64,000 bases of DNA from Acanthosepion pharaonis (GCA_903632075.3 CAHIKZ030000837.1:140001-204000); one strand, 5' to 3'; shown: positions 24,721-36,400, counted from the first letter of the stretch. A program made the numbers and translations. Notes: a model not told the origin generated them from the letters alone.

Positions 24721-24907
24721 CAGTGTAACCCGGATATAAGAGACCCGGATATAAGAGAAACCCGTATATAAGAGAGATTTTCTCTGGTCCCAAATTAGAG
24801 CCTGTGTTAATGTATATATAATAGACCAAACCCGGATATAAGAGAAACCCGGATATAAGAGACTTCTTCTCCGGTCCCGACAACTCTCTTATATCCGGGT
24901 TACACTG
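24721..24907. mobile_element. Pogo/Tigger-like MITE, copy 1
   Basis: Perfect terminal inverted repeats begin CAGTGTAACCCGGATATAAG and are flanked by TA at 24719-24720 and 24908-24909, the Tc1/mariner-type target duplication. The element is 187 bp with no coding capacity. The phrase 'cccggatataagaga' recurs several times just inside both ends; copy 1 has two more such units at its left end than copy 2 (50695-50849). The terminal CAGT and sequence style suggest the pogo group; that assignment is inference. Confidence 0.85.
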
Positions 24908-24949
24908 TACCTGTTTTCATACGGTCATCATAGGTTTCGGAATAGCAGC

Positions 24950-25240
24950 TACTGTAATGTGGAATGTGCGTCTGGTGTAACTGATAACGGTTCGGAATTG
25001 GAAATCGAAGAGTCGTGTACCAATTCCTAACGGACTTCTTATGTGCATTTACGCGCTATTATACATGTACTTGGGAAAGGTATGAATACACCTCTTCTCC
25101 CACTAGCTATAAGTTAAGAAGTACGTCTTCTCTCTCTAAATCATTATTATCTCCTAAACATTCTTAACATGTAAAAAATTTAGTTGTAAATAAACTGTAA
25201 AAGCTTGATATACCGTAAAAGTATCAAGCAAGCAATACAA
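24950..25240 (+). repeat. tRNA-derived SINE, second tail type
   Basis: A box A-like 'gtctggtgtaactgataa' near 24972 is followed by a decayed box B around 25016-25028. The linker 'acttgggaaaggtatgaa' and a tail matching 11095-11240 follow, ending near 'caagcaagcaata'. Confidence 0.6.
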
Positions 25241-26629
25241 CATATGACAATGTAAGTAAATTCATATTGAATAAAAACAAGTCTTTTAAAACTGCATTTA
25301 TGCCAATAAACATTGGAGACCCGAGTAAAATAAGAAGTGTACAGATGGGGATATTAATAAAATCCTAGGAAGCAATGCTTACAAGACTTTTGTTTTACAT
25401 CTGTGTGGAATAATTGGCCTACTCAGAAAGTCTTGTCAATACAAAAACAAACAAATAAACAGTCTAGGTGTCACGGAACACCAGAATATTTGCAAAGAGA
25501 ATGAATACAAGTACTAAACTGGCTTAAACTATTTCTCGGGTAATAACCCGACAAGAGGTTATATGGGGCAGTTTTCGTTGTTTTGGAGAAGAAAATGCCG
25601 ATTAAACTGTAAATTATTCGTCCAGTGACATTGCATTAATGCTTAAGAAATTCTGAAAAGTTTTCTTCTACTTAAAATTACTATTGTCTCATGTGAACAC
25701 CTGAGAGTCAAGTTAGCAAAACAATAAAACTTTGATAAATATATTATATTTCTACATTAAATAGCCGTCAGATTTTCTAGTAGCGGTGTAAACAATGCAA
25801 AAAAAAAAAAAAAAAGAAACTATGCACGAAAAAGAACAATTAATGCGATGATTATATTTGCAAGAATGAATTCCTTACCAGGTGCATAGTATAGAGCGAC
25901 AAAATAGCAGAATTAAATCGTTTAAGATGTTTTTGTCTCAATAAATAGAAAACGGACAAAAGGCTGTTCCTTACATCTCTAACCAAATAAAAGGAGAACA
26001 ACAAGAATGGTAATATATAAAGTAAAACAATAAGGTATATGTAACACTTGTGACATTTATCTGTCTATGGCGTTCTGCTTATACATTCTTGATGATCACT
26101 TAAAATTGTGTATAACGTGTATGCTAATTATGATCTTAAACAATCGGTATTCATTGACATAGTGGCCAGTACTGTTGTCAAGTAGAAATTTATAAAATCT
26201 TTCACTTATAATATTTTTAAGGACAATAGGTTTCTCTAGACCAGCAGATGTTATCACTGATTTAAGTATTGTTAGGAGGTGGTTCCTTCCAAAGATGGCA
26301 TTTGAAGCTGTGTTGAATGTCAACATTTTGATTGTGTTACTATTTTCATTTTGAGTTACATGTGATACCCGTTTTAGCTATGGCTCCTTTTGGAATTCAA
26401 GTAATTTAATTTCTATTATTTGGTGGACTACTTAGTCTGTTCGACTTTAGCGCTAGTCAATAAGGTTTGTAAGAGTGTAATATTCTGAAAGATCCATAGT
26501 TTTCAGTTATCAAAGTTATTTTTTAACCATTGATCATATATTGCGGTTATATGCAACTGGCATTGTAAAGATATTTGAACGTATCTGGCCACTTGCATGA
26601 CATGCATAACTACATTCAAAATATTATGC

Positions 26630-26632
<3 letters not shown>
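25241..26632. other. AT-rich DNA with nothing recognised
   Basis: No gene or known repeat is recognisable. A short poly-A occurs at 25799-25815. The reverse frame at 26096-26326 shows no domain. Confidence 0.4.

Positions 26633-26687
<55 letters not shown>
26633..26687. repeat. (TA)n microsatellite
   Basis: About 27 TA units. Confidence 0.97.
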
Positions 26688-26689
<2 letters not shown>

Positions 26690-27669
26690 GGATAAATATA
26701 TGTAAATATATTAGCAAGCGGGATCACAATTACTCGTATTAATATTATATATTTTGACTATATTATTTTTGCTACTTTTACTATATAACTATTTTTATTA
26801 TTTGATTATAGTGTGTTTAACATTTCTGCTAATCTACTATATTCATTATCATATAATGACAATTTCTAATATGTAATCATTATTATTTTAATCTTACTTT
26901 TAAATTTTAGCCTTACTATCGAAACGCTTTTATTATCATGTTTAAGTTTTTATTAATCATTTATGTGTCCTTATTTATTTCAGTATTTATATTTTATTAT
27001 TTATCTGTTTTCATTTCATTTTATCTTATTTTATTTTATTTTGATATACGTATTATTTTATTCGGATATTAATTTTATTTTATCAATGCATAGTTTATAA
27101 TATTAATAATATTAATTTCTTTATTGATTTTCATTTAAAAATAGAGTTACCCCCCTTAATTTTATTTTTTTACTTTGTGATAGCATCAACGTCTATTTTT
27201 AAATTTTAAATTAGAATATATAATTCTTATTTCCAACCTTATTTTCAATCTTAAATGTTAATGTGGCCTAAATTCAAATGAAAAATTGAATTAAAATTCA
27301 TTTAAGTAATTAACAACAATAATAATCCACCCTGATTATAAAATATCTCGCAATAAGCAGAACATTTAAAAACCGCTGTTAACCCCGAAAATACGCTCCT
27401 GAAGATTTCAGAAGCATGAAACTCGTAGTTATGCAATCAATATCGGGTATTATTATATTTTAATATGTTTAATATGTTTCCTGTTTGTGCATTATTTTTT
27501 ATGGACACACTGACTTGATTAAACAGTATTAATTATATTTAGCATCGTGAATGTTCCAGAAATGTCGTAGAAAATATTCGTTCTCCGAGATGAATGAAAA
27601 CTGTATCATATACAGAACAATCATTATGCGTGGCATTCTATCGGAGAAGGTGTGTACTAAAAAGCAATA
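26688..27669. other. Very AT-rich DNA with nothing recognised
   Basis: Runs of ATTTTATTTTA-like sequence fill 26980-27080. No coding signal is visible. Confidence 0.4.
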
Positions 27670-27861
27670 ATTCGAGCTTAACTCAGCTTTACTCTCTTGC
27701 TGAACGGTCTTAGCAAGCCAGGGTAATGGTGTTTCCCTATAGGATCGAGGTTCTATTCCTGTCGGAGAACACATATTTTTGCCGAAATTTTTTGAACATT
27801 CTGGCAGGTAAATGAAACTAATAATATGTAATTAAAGAACAGAGCATTTACTCAAATAAAA

Positions 27862-27865
<4 letters not shown>
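27670..27865 (+). repeat. Leucine-type tRNA SINE, copy A
   Basis: Aligned to 36586-36760, the head keeps 'acggtcttagca' (D arm), 'tttccctataggat' (long variable arm) and 'gaggttctattcctgtc' (T arm). The tail keeps 'gaacattctggcaggtaaatg' in broken form and 'aacagagcattta'. The anticodon stem is decayed. It ends at a (TA)n tract. Confidence 0.65.

Positions 27866-27922
<57 letters not shown>
27866..27922. repeat. (TA)n microsatellite
   Basis: About 28 TA units at the 3' side of the SINE. Confidence 0.95.
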
Positions 27923-27925
<3 letters not shown>

Positions 27926-28174
27926 CGAAAGACGGATGAAGCCACTACTCAAGTTTCACGGTGTCGCTCTGCCGGCGACTAGAATGTTCTAGCTATATGA
28001 ATAGGGCGAGACTGTGGATCTCGAGTAGCGACATTCGCAGACAAATGGTATTGGGAAGAGTATTTAGGGTCTGTCTACACAGTCTGATCATTGAACACTT
28101 TAATTTACAGTACATGTATATGTATAAATTTCGTTTTTTTTTTCTCCTATGTAGTTTTATCTTTTCAATGTTTG

Positions 28175-28179
<5 letters not shown>

Positions 28180-28218
<39 letters not shown>
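28180..28218. repeat. (TA)n microsatellite
   Basis: About 19 TA units followed by TGTGTGTG. The two plus-strand open frames through it are low-complexity. Confidence 0.95.
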
Positions 28219-28221
<3 letters not shown>

Positions 28222-28391
28222 GTGTGTATTTAGGCAGCAATTTTTCATTGATCCATGTTTCATTAAATATTATAGACATGTTTTGTCTGTTTATTTTAAG
28301 TAAGTTCCTTTCATATTGTCTGATGAGCTTAATGACATTATCTTTGAAAGACTAAAGGAAATCATCATATTGATACATGTTTTAATCCTAT

Positions 28392-28425
28392 GGAAGCTTT
28401 CGGCTTGCATAAGCCAATATCAAAG
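28392..28425 (-). other. Stem-loop with GAAA tail, possible Penelope 3' motif
   Basis: On the minus strand 'ggcttatgcaagcc' is followed by 'gaaagcttcc', the same stem-plus-GAAA layout as 19918-19965. It lies downstream of the Penelope-like coding remnant in that element's own orientation. Confidence 0.35.
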
Positions 28426-28689
28426 ATAACAATTACCTTTCAATATATCAAGCAATACACGGACAAACAATATTGATATTCTGTTTATGTTGCATGAAAA
28501 ATTTCAAAGCAACAACAAACTCGTGTATACAATACGCGGAAGCGAAATTCGCATCGCAGCTCGTGATGTTACATATGTCCACGCGAGAGGGTAAACGAGA
28601 ATTATTAAGTATGAGAAGCCGTTGGTATAAAATAATGGCTTCTGTTATCAATTATATACAGTTAAGAATATTTGTGGAGATTTCATAGT

Positions 28690-29230
28690 TTATTTTGTAC
28701 ATGTTAGGTTTTAACTATTTTGTTGATTTCATGTTTAAGTATAGTTGTGTTTTCAATGAGGGTGTTTTTGAATTGTGTACGCGGCCAGGCATGTTGTTTT
28801 AAATGCCTAAAAATGTTAGAATTATCATTCAAATGTAGATTCAATCGTCGCGAAAGCGAGTTTATGGTATGACCAACATAAATATTATTTAATCCATTGG
28901 AGATACAATCTCCCAAAGGGCACTTGAATTTGTAAACTATGTTGTTTTTATTTGCAAATCACTAACGAGGAGTGGGGAAGAAACATTGCGAACAATTAAG
29001 TTGGATATACTAGATTTAGTGTAGAATAAGATTAACCTAATTTTTTTGCTAGGATCTGTTGTAGATATATTAGTATTTACTATTTTTTTTAGTATATTTT
29101 CATCTTGTTTATAATTAGTATGCATTTGACTACGATATGGGAGATTAATATGTTTGTGATTAGTTGAAGCAGTATTAAGTTTTATTTGTTTCGTATTAAG
29201 ACTTCTAAGAATGCATCTTATTTGTTCATC
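28690..29230 (-). pseudogene. Penelope-like element, C-terminal GIY-YIG endonuclease fragment
   Basis: On the minus strand the frame ending near 28937 reads 'NYKQDENILKKIV' and 'TTDPSKKIRLILFY', the linker typical of Penelope-like proteins. A frameshift near 28930-28950 leads into 'NNIVYKFKCPLGDC', then 'NNIYVGHTINSLSRRL' and 'HLND'. These are the GIY and YIG halves of the endonuclease with the Cys-x4-Cys pair seen in the Neptune-type branch, and the conserved Arg and His are present. The frame stops at about 28704, somewhat short of the usual C-terminus. These elements use this nuclease with a reverse transcriptase to insert; the RT part is missing here. A (GT)n tract lies at 29255-29280. 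Confidence 0.75.
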
Positions 29231-29399
29231 AACTATATGTATCCATCTGTGTGCGAGTGTGTGTGTGTGTGTTTGTGTGTAAATTATTTTCAGGAGTAGA
29301 GTGAATCTGTAGAGGAACATGTAATATTTACTGACTTTTGCTTTGATAATGTCCATCAGCAGAGAAAAAACTTTTTTTTCCTCTTGTCTTCTTATTCAC

Positions 29400-29520
29400 A
29401 CATAAACACACACACACACACACATATATATGTGTGTGTGTATATGTTTATATATATTTATATTATATATATAACTGTCTGATTATATATATATATATAT
29501 ATTTGAATAGAAAACAGATC
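29400..29520. repeat. (CA)n, (TG)n and (TA)n cluster
   Basis: Alternating purine-pyrimidine tracts, partly self-complementary ('cacacacatatatatgtgtgtg'). Confidence 0.85.
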
Positions 29521-29654
29521 ACTTTAAGGTTTCATGTGATAAAATATTTCACCACAGCCCTTTTAAAGGGCTCTGGATCATCAGATTTTACTTCCAAAGG
29601 TTGAAATGAAAAATGAAAAGAAATTCACATATTTTTGACAGGCCGTATTAAGCA

Positions 29655-29735
29655 TATGTAAATTAACTAAGTCAGGAAGTGAGGGGGGAGAGAAGACGAA
29701 GTGAGGAATTGAGGGGGAGAGAAGACATGAGTGAA
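29655..29735. repeat. Short purine-rich tandem repeat
   Basis: Two to three imperfect units of about 28 bp containing 'gaagtgagg' and 'gggagagaagac' lie in tandem. Confidence 0.6.
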
Positions 29736-29890
29736 TTAGATGTACTATTTCCATTCTTTATCCCTAACCCCACTTGGTGTGGGCTAGACAAACGCTTCAC
29801 TTGACTTATGTTATCTTTAGATATGGATGGGTAAGTGGTGAAGAGGAAAGCCGACATAAAAGGAAGAAGATACAATAAAACTATCCTGAG

Positions 29891-30715
29891 GAGAGAAGGT
29901 TTCACTTAATTTCTTGGACGCTGTTATTTCGCATTACTTTAAAGGGTACATTTGGGGGTTAAAGTTTGATATAAATCTAAATGTCTACAAAATATACAAA
30001 AAATTTAATTTGATGTTTGTTGAAGTTTTGGCTATTTTCTATGAAATAGTCGATTGGAAAAAATTCATAGAAAGTACATTGAAAGAATAATTCATTCTAT
30101 ATCTAGTAATCGTTTTATTTTCCTAAACTATTTTCTTGTTGATTATTAAGTTGACATCTATTCGTTTGAGTTTTTTTCATAAATTAAACTCTTCACTGTT
30201 TTTAGGTACCTACATAATTATGAGAGGTTATTCCAATTTAAATAATTTTATCATCAATAATGATACTAAAAGGGTAATATATTTCAATTTAAACTAAATT
30301 ATCAGTTTAACATTTACCTCCGTATTATTTAGACTCACTTGAGAGAAGGTTTCATTCAAATTCCTAGACTCTATTATTTCGCATTACTTACAAGGGTATA
30401 TTTGGAGGTTCAAGTTTGGTATAAATCTAAATGTCTAAAAAAATCTACGAAGAATTTAATTTGATGTTTGTTGGAGTTTTGGATATCTTCTATGAAATGG
30501 TCAATTGGAAAACATTCATAGAAAGTACATTGAAAGAATAATTCATTTTCCATCTAGTAATTTTTTTAATTTTCCTAAACTTTTTCTTGTTGATTATTAA
30601 GGTGACATCTATTCGTTTGAGTTTTGTTCATAATCTAAACTCGTGACTGCGTTTAGATACCTACACAATTATCAAAATTTATTCCAATTTAAATAAATAT
30701 ATCCAATTATATATA
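29891..30715. repeat. Tandem duplication of a 450-bp unit
   Basis: 'gagagaaggtttca' starts at 29891 and again at 30341. The following sequence matches almost throughout ('atttcgcattact', 'tttaatttgatgtttgttg', 'gaaagtacattgaaagaat', 'gacatctattcgtttgag', 'ttccaatttaaata'). Unit 2 is slightly shorter. No open frame is shared by the units. Confidence 0.85.
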
Positions 30716-30947
30716 TATCGCGCATATAGCGCTGGTGTAAATAAAACAGTGCACAATGTCATGTATTACAACAGAGCTATATACAGAGTATATATCAATA
30801 AATGCTGAGTATGAAATGGCCGTTACGTAATTTGAATTTTCTAGAATATATCTGGTTATCGCAATGATGACACATTTATATATTATACTGGGACTACAGT
30901 TTTTTTTTTAATTTTGAAAATTATATTTGTCATTTAAAATAAACGGG

Positions 30948-30952
<5 letters not shown>

Positions 30953-30990
<38 letters not shown>
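30953..30990. repeat. (TA)n microsatellite
   Basis: About 19 TA units. Confidence 0.95.
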
Positions 30991-30994
<4 letters not shown>

Positions 30995-31687
30995 AAATAT
31001 GAAAATACAAAAAATATTTTTGATTTGTAAAAATTATTTTTCATATTTTTAAATAAAGCCAGATTATTTAGATCTGTAATTAGTAATTTACTTTAAAAAT
31101 AAACCATAATTCACATACATTTTTAGCAGATATTTAACTTTCTACTGACATGTGACAATCAATTCATTTCTTTAATAAGATCGTGTTATTTAAATGTTTT
31201 AACAAAACATAAGTTACAGCTATTTTCTTCGATGTTACAAGATTTGACGCTTGCTTTAATATCCCAGGTGATAAAAGGTGAACTAACAACATTGTTTAAT
31301 TTCGATAAATATTTAGAGACAGAGAGACAGAGCGAAAGATAGAGAGAGCAGTGCTGTTTCTGGATTTATATTACCTAAATTCATTTGATTATGATAGAAC
31401 CGAAACGATTTTCAGTAGGACCAATATGAAATTTAACATCGTTATTGAAATGGATAATCGGTCGGTATACAATATTATCAGTCATGCATTAACCATTTAA
31501 GGGACAGATCATATTTTTTGGCAGTTACATTCATTTTTAGAATAATTTAGGTTGTCTTTCTTGGCAATATAATTGTTTAATATAGTTTTGTTATGTTGGG
31601 ATATGGATTTGTCTATTTTATTAACGCAGCTATAGCTAAACTTTTTATATAATCTTGCCAATCTAGCAATGAATCTTCATGAAAATG

Positions 31688-31689
<2 letters not shown>
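30991..31689. other. AT-rich DNA with nothing recognised
   Basis: No gene is recognisable. There is a short purine-rich 'gagacagagagacagagcg' at about 31316-31340. Confidence 0.4.

Positions 31690-31726
<37 letters not shown>
31690..31726. repeat. (TA)n microsatellite
   Basis: About 18 TA units. Confidence 0.95.
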
Positions 31727-31731
<5 letters not shown>

Positions 31732-31779
31732 TTCGTAGCATGTCCCGATTGGGCCGAGGGTAGTTGCCCCAACGTAACA

Positions 31780-31820
31780 AATTTATTCCGATGAAGTCCT
31801 AAAAGACGAAACACGTTACA
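31780..31820 (+). ncRNA. Hammerhead-ribozyme-like core, incomplete
   Basis: 'CCGATGA' (31788-31794) differs by one base from the hammerhead CTGATGA box. It is followed by a short stem 'agtc...gac' and then 'GAAAC' (31808-31812), as in stem II plus the GAAA box. I could not find a clean stem III partner upstream, so activity is doubtful. Related copies lie on the minus strand at 61508-61545 and 62070-62105. It could be an inactive motif inside a retroelement. Confidence 0.3.
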
Positions 31821-31859
31821 CGAAATCTTTTTTTACACTTTGTCATATATATATATATA

Positions 31860-32680
31860 GATCGTCCAGAAGAGTTGCAGGAGATGCCGTCCGAAGTCGT
31901 CTGGAGGCCGTGGTTGAAGACAAAAGCGATTTTATTGAAAAACTTACTCTATGGTATTTAAATATGTATTGGTGTAATTTTGGTAAATATATCTGTGAAA
32001 ATAAGATGTCAGTTTTATTTTTGCGTAATTTAGACAATTTTTCCATCGCACCTTTTATACATGATACAAACAAAAAAAATAATTTAGTCTGAAGTGATTT
32101 TAAAAATCGAAAGGTGTCGTTTAAGATTTTGTCATTCATTTCGGCATTAAATAAAGTAGCCAATTTAGCTTTTTGCATAAATATTGTGTTGACATCGGAG
32201 CAAACTGAAATTCAGATTCGTATTTAATATAATGAATATTTTAGCTGGATAAACTCGTCTCATAACAACTTTATTTTTAAAATGAATTTTGACATGATTT
32301 CATGACTTACTCTTGAAAAGCTGTTTTAATATATTCTGTTTTTAACAAGTTATGTAATTACAAGTTACGAAATTTCTACATTTTGTAGGCTAATCCTATA
32401 AATAGAATAATTCTATAAATAATATTTCGATTTCAGTATTTTGCTTAATTATATTTTTTGCAAATAGTGTAAGCAATTTAAGTTGCTTGAGCATGTATCG
32501 TCTGCTTTTCTGAGAGAAAACAGATACTGTATTGGGCACTTTCTTAAACATTTGGATTTCAAAAATATTTTTGGTACATTTCAATTTGGGAGAATATAGC
32601 TGCGTTTGTTTTTTTTTTATTCGGAACCAATCAAAAAGTTTCCTTCTAAATTCCGAGAAGTGAAGCTGGAACCTATCTGA
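31860..32680. other. AT-rich DNA with nothing recognised
   Basis: Open frames at 31843-32178 (minus) and 31910-32092 (plus) overlie each other and show no domain. A GC-richer patch at 31858-31925 is unassigned. Confidence 0.35.
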
Positions 32681-33181
32681 ATGAATAAAAGGAGAATCAA
32701 AAATTTGATTCGAGGAGTCGACGAACAGCTGCTGTTGAATCCAAGTCGGCCCGCTCAAAGAAGAAAAACAACACAGAATAAATATGACGAACACCAGTCG
32801 AAAATTGAAAGTAATATCAGAGTGGATCCCGCATCCATGAAAATTCTTCGGCTGGTAGGATTGTTCTGTTCTTCTCTGTTACAACGAAAATTGTACCTCT
32901 TCTTTGAAAACTATTCAGAGAAATGTTTTTCCTTTTCTTCATTTATTTTTATGTTGTTTACCTTTTCTGAGGACGTTATGCAGCAATGTAACTTTTATTG
33001 TAAAAGTTGCATATTTTCGTTTCGATTTTCGTTTGCATTTTATATTATGTTATTTTTATTAATTTGTGTAATTCTTTCATTTTTGTCTGTTAAAAATAAA
33101 TTTATCGTCTGCTTTTTTCTTCATTTTTTTTTAGAACTCGGCTCGTGTCGTCTGCCTTTGCTGTGTACCTTTATAAATTGA
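32681..33181 (+). CDS. Unassigned open frame, possible exon or chance
   Basis: A 166-codon frame opens with an ATG at 32681. The first 60 residues are charged and balanced in composition ('NKRRIKNLIRGVDEQLLLNP', then Arg/Lys/Gln-rich), unlike the Phe/Ile/Leu-rich remainder, which looks like translated AT-rich noncoding DNA. A GT at 32855 could be a splice donor that would remove the atypical part. I recognise no family. It may be a host exon, an old transposon fragment or chance. Confidence 0.15.
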   Translation: MNKRRIKNLIRGVDEQLLLNPSRPAQRRKTTQNKYDEHQSKIESNIRVDPASMKILRLVGLFCSSLLQRKLYLFFENYSEKCFSFSSFIFMLFTFSEDVMQQCNFYCKSCIFSFRFSFAFYIMLFLLICVILSFLSVKNKFIVCFFLHFFLELGSCRLPLLCTFIN

Positions 33182-35600
33182 ATGTTACATCAAATGTTTG
33201 TTTGAACTATTTGTTCGTAGTGGTTTTACCAAAGAAAATATCCTTTAATAGCAAATACATACAAGATGAATTTGTTTTATCCATATAATTGTAATATGAT
33301 GAAAAAAAATCAACATTTTCATCTTCGAACCAGCCGTTACTATCAAATTAGTTTGAATTTATGCCGTGAAGCAATGTAACTTCGGCCGTTGTACCCTCTA
33401 GCTGTAAACGTGTTCAAATTCTGACGCGACAAATGCATAACTTCTACAATTCCATCGCTATGTCAGCCATTACTTTCAAGATCAGTTTGACTTTATGCTG
33501 TAGACTCCTGACGTACTTGTGAGCAAATCTCTTGTAATCGGTACATTCAATCAATTTAAAGATGGACTCCTCTTCATTAGCCACTGCTGCAAATAACTAT
33601 ATTGACTTATTCAATAGGTTCTAGATTAGTCACAATAGTTAAGATGTTGCCCTGTCTAAAGAGAACAAGACGATTAGTTGGAGTCAAGCGGGAATAAAAT
33701 CTTCAGAAGACAGCCTTGTTTGAGGAAAATCCATTTTCCACCAAATCATAAAGCGCAGTAAATCAACTAGCAAAACTGCATTCTTCGCAATAGCTATGGC
33801 CATTTTGAAGAAAGTCTATGGCCTGCGCATTGTACACTGACGCACAAAAGAACTAAATAAAGGTTACAGCTCGTGTATTCCCATATATGAACGGCTAGGC
33901 AACAAGAATCTGTGGAAATTTGAACTTTACCAATCCATTTCACCATATTTGCAAGCAAAGGATCGATGAAATGGCACAGATACTCAGTGGCATTACTGAG
34001 CAAAACAGGATTGTAAAGGTCATTTTCCGTTTATTTCAGGAAATAAACATAAGAAGAATGTCTAAACAAACGGCATCAAACCAATCTTCAGAAACGTCAA
34101 CATAGATATTAACTATTCTGTATTCAGTTCAAAATTCTATCAGATATCACTTGGAGGAGACTGGAGCGTACAACGGCCGAAATTTTGCGAATGTGATAAT
34201 AAAACTGAGTAAAACAATCCAAACAATGTAGACAGTGTAAATATGAATTCCCTTGTACGAAAAAGAAACAATTTAGATTCAATTAAATAATCAAAATATG
34301 TAAAATATACACTGCTCTCAAATATATTAAAAAGGACGGAACACCCTAAAATTCTAAAACGTACAGTGATATCTATCTTTATCAGATTATAAGCAGAATA
34401 GAAAATTTCCGTGGAAATTGTCAATTTCACTTACAAAACATTTACATCATAACAACACAGAAATCCTTTTGCAAGCTTATTATAATATAGTTTCTGTATA
34501 GCTGTATTAAATTTAAGTTGCCTCGTGAAAGAAATAATGGCTACACGACAGAATGTTAATAATTTAACCACTTCCAACAATGAAAATTGAGCTACTTGCA
34601 CGCATTGATGTTAAATATATTGTATTACGATCGAGATGAATTGTCGCAGGTAGGAAATACTCAAATAGTTGACGTTACCACCTAAAAACATCAACCGAAA
34701 TTTATACACATTTATGTTGCTGAAGAGCGTGGGCCAATTTACATCAATCTTACAAAGAGTTAGGTTAAGTTCGTTAATTAAGATATATCAAACTTGTCTG
34801 GTTATTTAATATTGAATATAAGTCTTGTAAGAAAAGTAAAAAAAAATACATTGCGTTAATATATGCTAAAAATCGAAGCGATTTATACATAAAGCTAGAA
34901 ATAGGTCTGGCATTCACTAGGTACAAAAAAGTCCACAACTGTCCTGTCTTCACTAGGGTAAAAATAGCGAGAGAGTGGTTCGGTTCTTAATATAGGCAAG
35001 AGGTTTGAGAGGTTTCCTGCTAAAACTATATTAAAAATATAGATACCTGTCGCGTTTACACTAGAATAAAAACCTGTATATCCGTCGAGTTTAGATAAAG
35101 GGAACATTAATATACATGGATGATTTGAACTAGTGTAAAAAAAAAGAAACTACTAATAGATACGGTTATCACAAAAAATTCAAAACGGTAGTCATCAGTC
35201 GTACAATTTATCCAAAACTCAGCAGGAAGATTGGCCTATTTTAGGTGTTTTAACTTCTCTGCTCCGTTTAAACTCATCAACAGATGAAACCCTAAAAATG
35301 ATAAATGTGTCAAATAAAGATGGCCGACAATAAATCTAGAGTTCAGTTAACAAACATAGATCTTTATTTTGATGAGATATGTTACAAATTCATGGCGGTC
35401 GTCCTCGTGTATAGAATCCAGAGGTTGGCAGTGAATATTTCGGAGACAGTAGGAAAGCGTAGTGCAGGTTCACAGTGGATATCGCAGCAAAGTAGCAGAG
35501 CATAGTTATTCCGTCTGTCATGTTCGCCTGACATGTTGGCTCTGGTCATTCCGGTAAGTTAAACAAAGATGGCCGGCTTTATACACGACGGATACAGTGT
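33182..35600. other. AT-rich DNA with nothing recognised
   Basis: Several short frames (33794-34003, 34140-34430, 34895-35107, 35305-35505) are present, none with a domain. The stretch 35300-35580 is GC-richer and might be repeat-derived. Confidence 0.35.
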
Positions 35601-35610
35601 TCTGCGGCTT

Positions 35611-35646
35611 CTGATTGGTTAATCTTCTATTGGTAGACTATAAAGG
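35611..35646 (+). promoter_or_regulatory. CCAAT/TATA-like cluster
   Basis: Two ATTGG boxes (35614-35618, 35629-35633) stand ahead of TATAAAG (35639-35645), a compact polymerase II promoter layout pointing right. No gene follows within reach; it may be a retroelement promoter or coincidence. Confidence 0.2.
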
Positions 35647-35837
35647 GAATTAAGTCATTTTAACTAACTCACTAGTTATACATATATACACAAAAAACCG
35701 TAACAAGATATTCAAAAGATAGTTTATCATTTCAAACAAGAATATCATTGACTAACTGCTCTCTAATGGTTTGTGCATAATGATTAATATATGTTGTGGA
35801 ATACGGCGAGGGCCGCTGTTATGTCTTCTAAGCGTTC

Positions 35838-36400
35838 TACTATGTCCCATGTTCCTTCAGAATATGGTTGATCTTCAAATCTTCCGGTCATTTGTAGATT
35901 TAAGTCAGGTTTGTCTTCATCATATCTCTCCTAATTACATTTTCTAATACCCAAGCTCGTTAGGTACATTATTCGCTGCTTTCCTCTTGCCTTGAATATA
36001 TCATGTGAGTGTCAATTCACCAAGCTCTCTTTCCGAGAAATGTCAAATGTCTCTTTCGGATTTGAAATACATGTGTTCTCTTTTTTCTCACATATTCAAT
36101 CTATAGTGTTTTCAATATCTATTTGTAAACCACATTTCTATTACACAAATCTATCCTTCGTCTGGGGAGAGACTGTTCATAATTCACTGTCATACAGTGT
36201 GACTGTGTAATATTCCTTTCTGTGTTTTTAACGAATCTTTTCCTGTTTCTCAATACTTTGCGTAACTTTTGAAAGGCGCGGTTCGCTATTTCAGTGTGCC
36301 TTTGTGTTTCAGTATCGCGTTTACCGTTTTCTGTTAATGCACATAAAGACTTATTTAAATTTGTGTACTTGCTTCCTTTTGGTGCAACAAATTCGTGGTA
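35838..36400 (-). pseudogene. RTE-type LINE C-terminal remnant
   Basis: The minus strand reads in order 'LTENGKRDTETQR', 'IANRAFQKLRKVLRNRK' (near 36350-36280), 'IRKRHLTFLGK' (near 36050) and a final 'ILKEHGT' with stop (about 35860-35840). This is the layout of the RTE reverse-transcriptase C-terminus that is clearer at 56116-56790. Frameshifts separate the blocks. The last residues match the usual C-terminal end, so the 3' end of the coding region is included. Confidence 0.65.

Noticed and set aside
28319..28352. Plus-strand hammerhead core (CTGATGA ... GAAA)
   Set aside because: The two boxes are present, but the sequence between them does not form a stem II and no stem III is visible.
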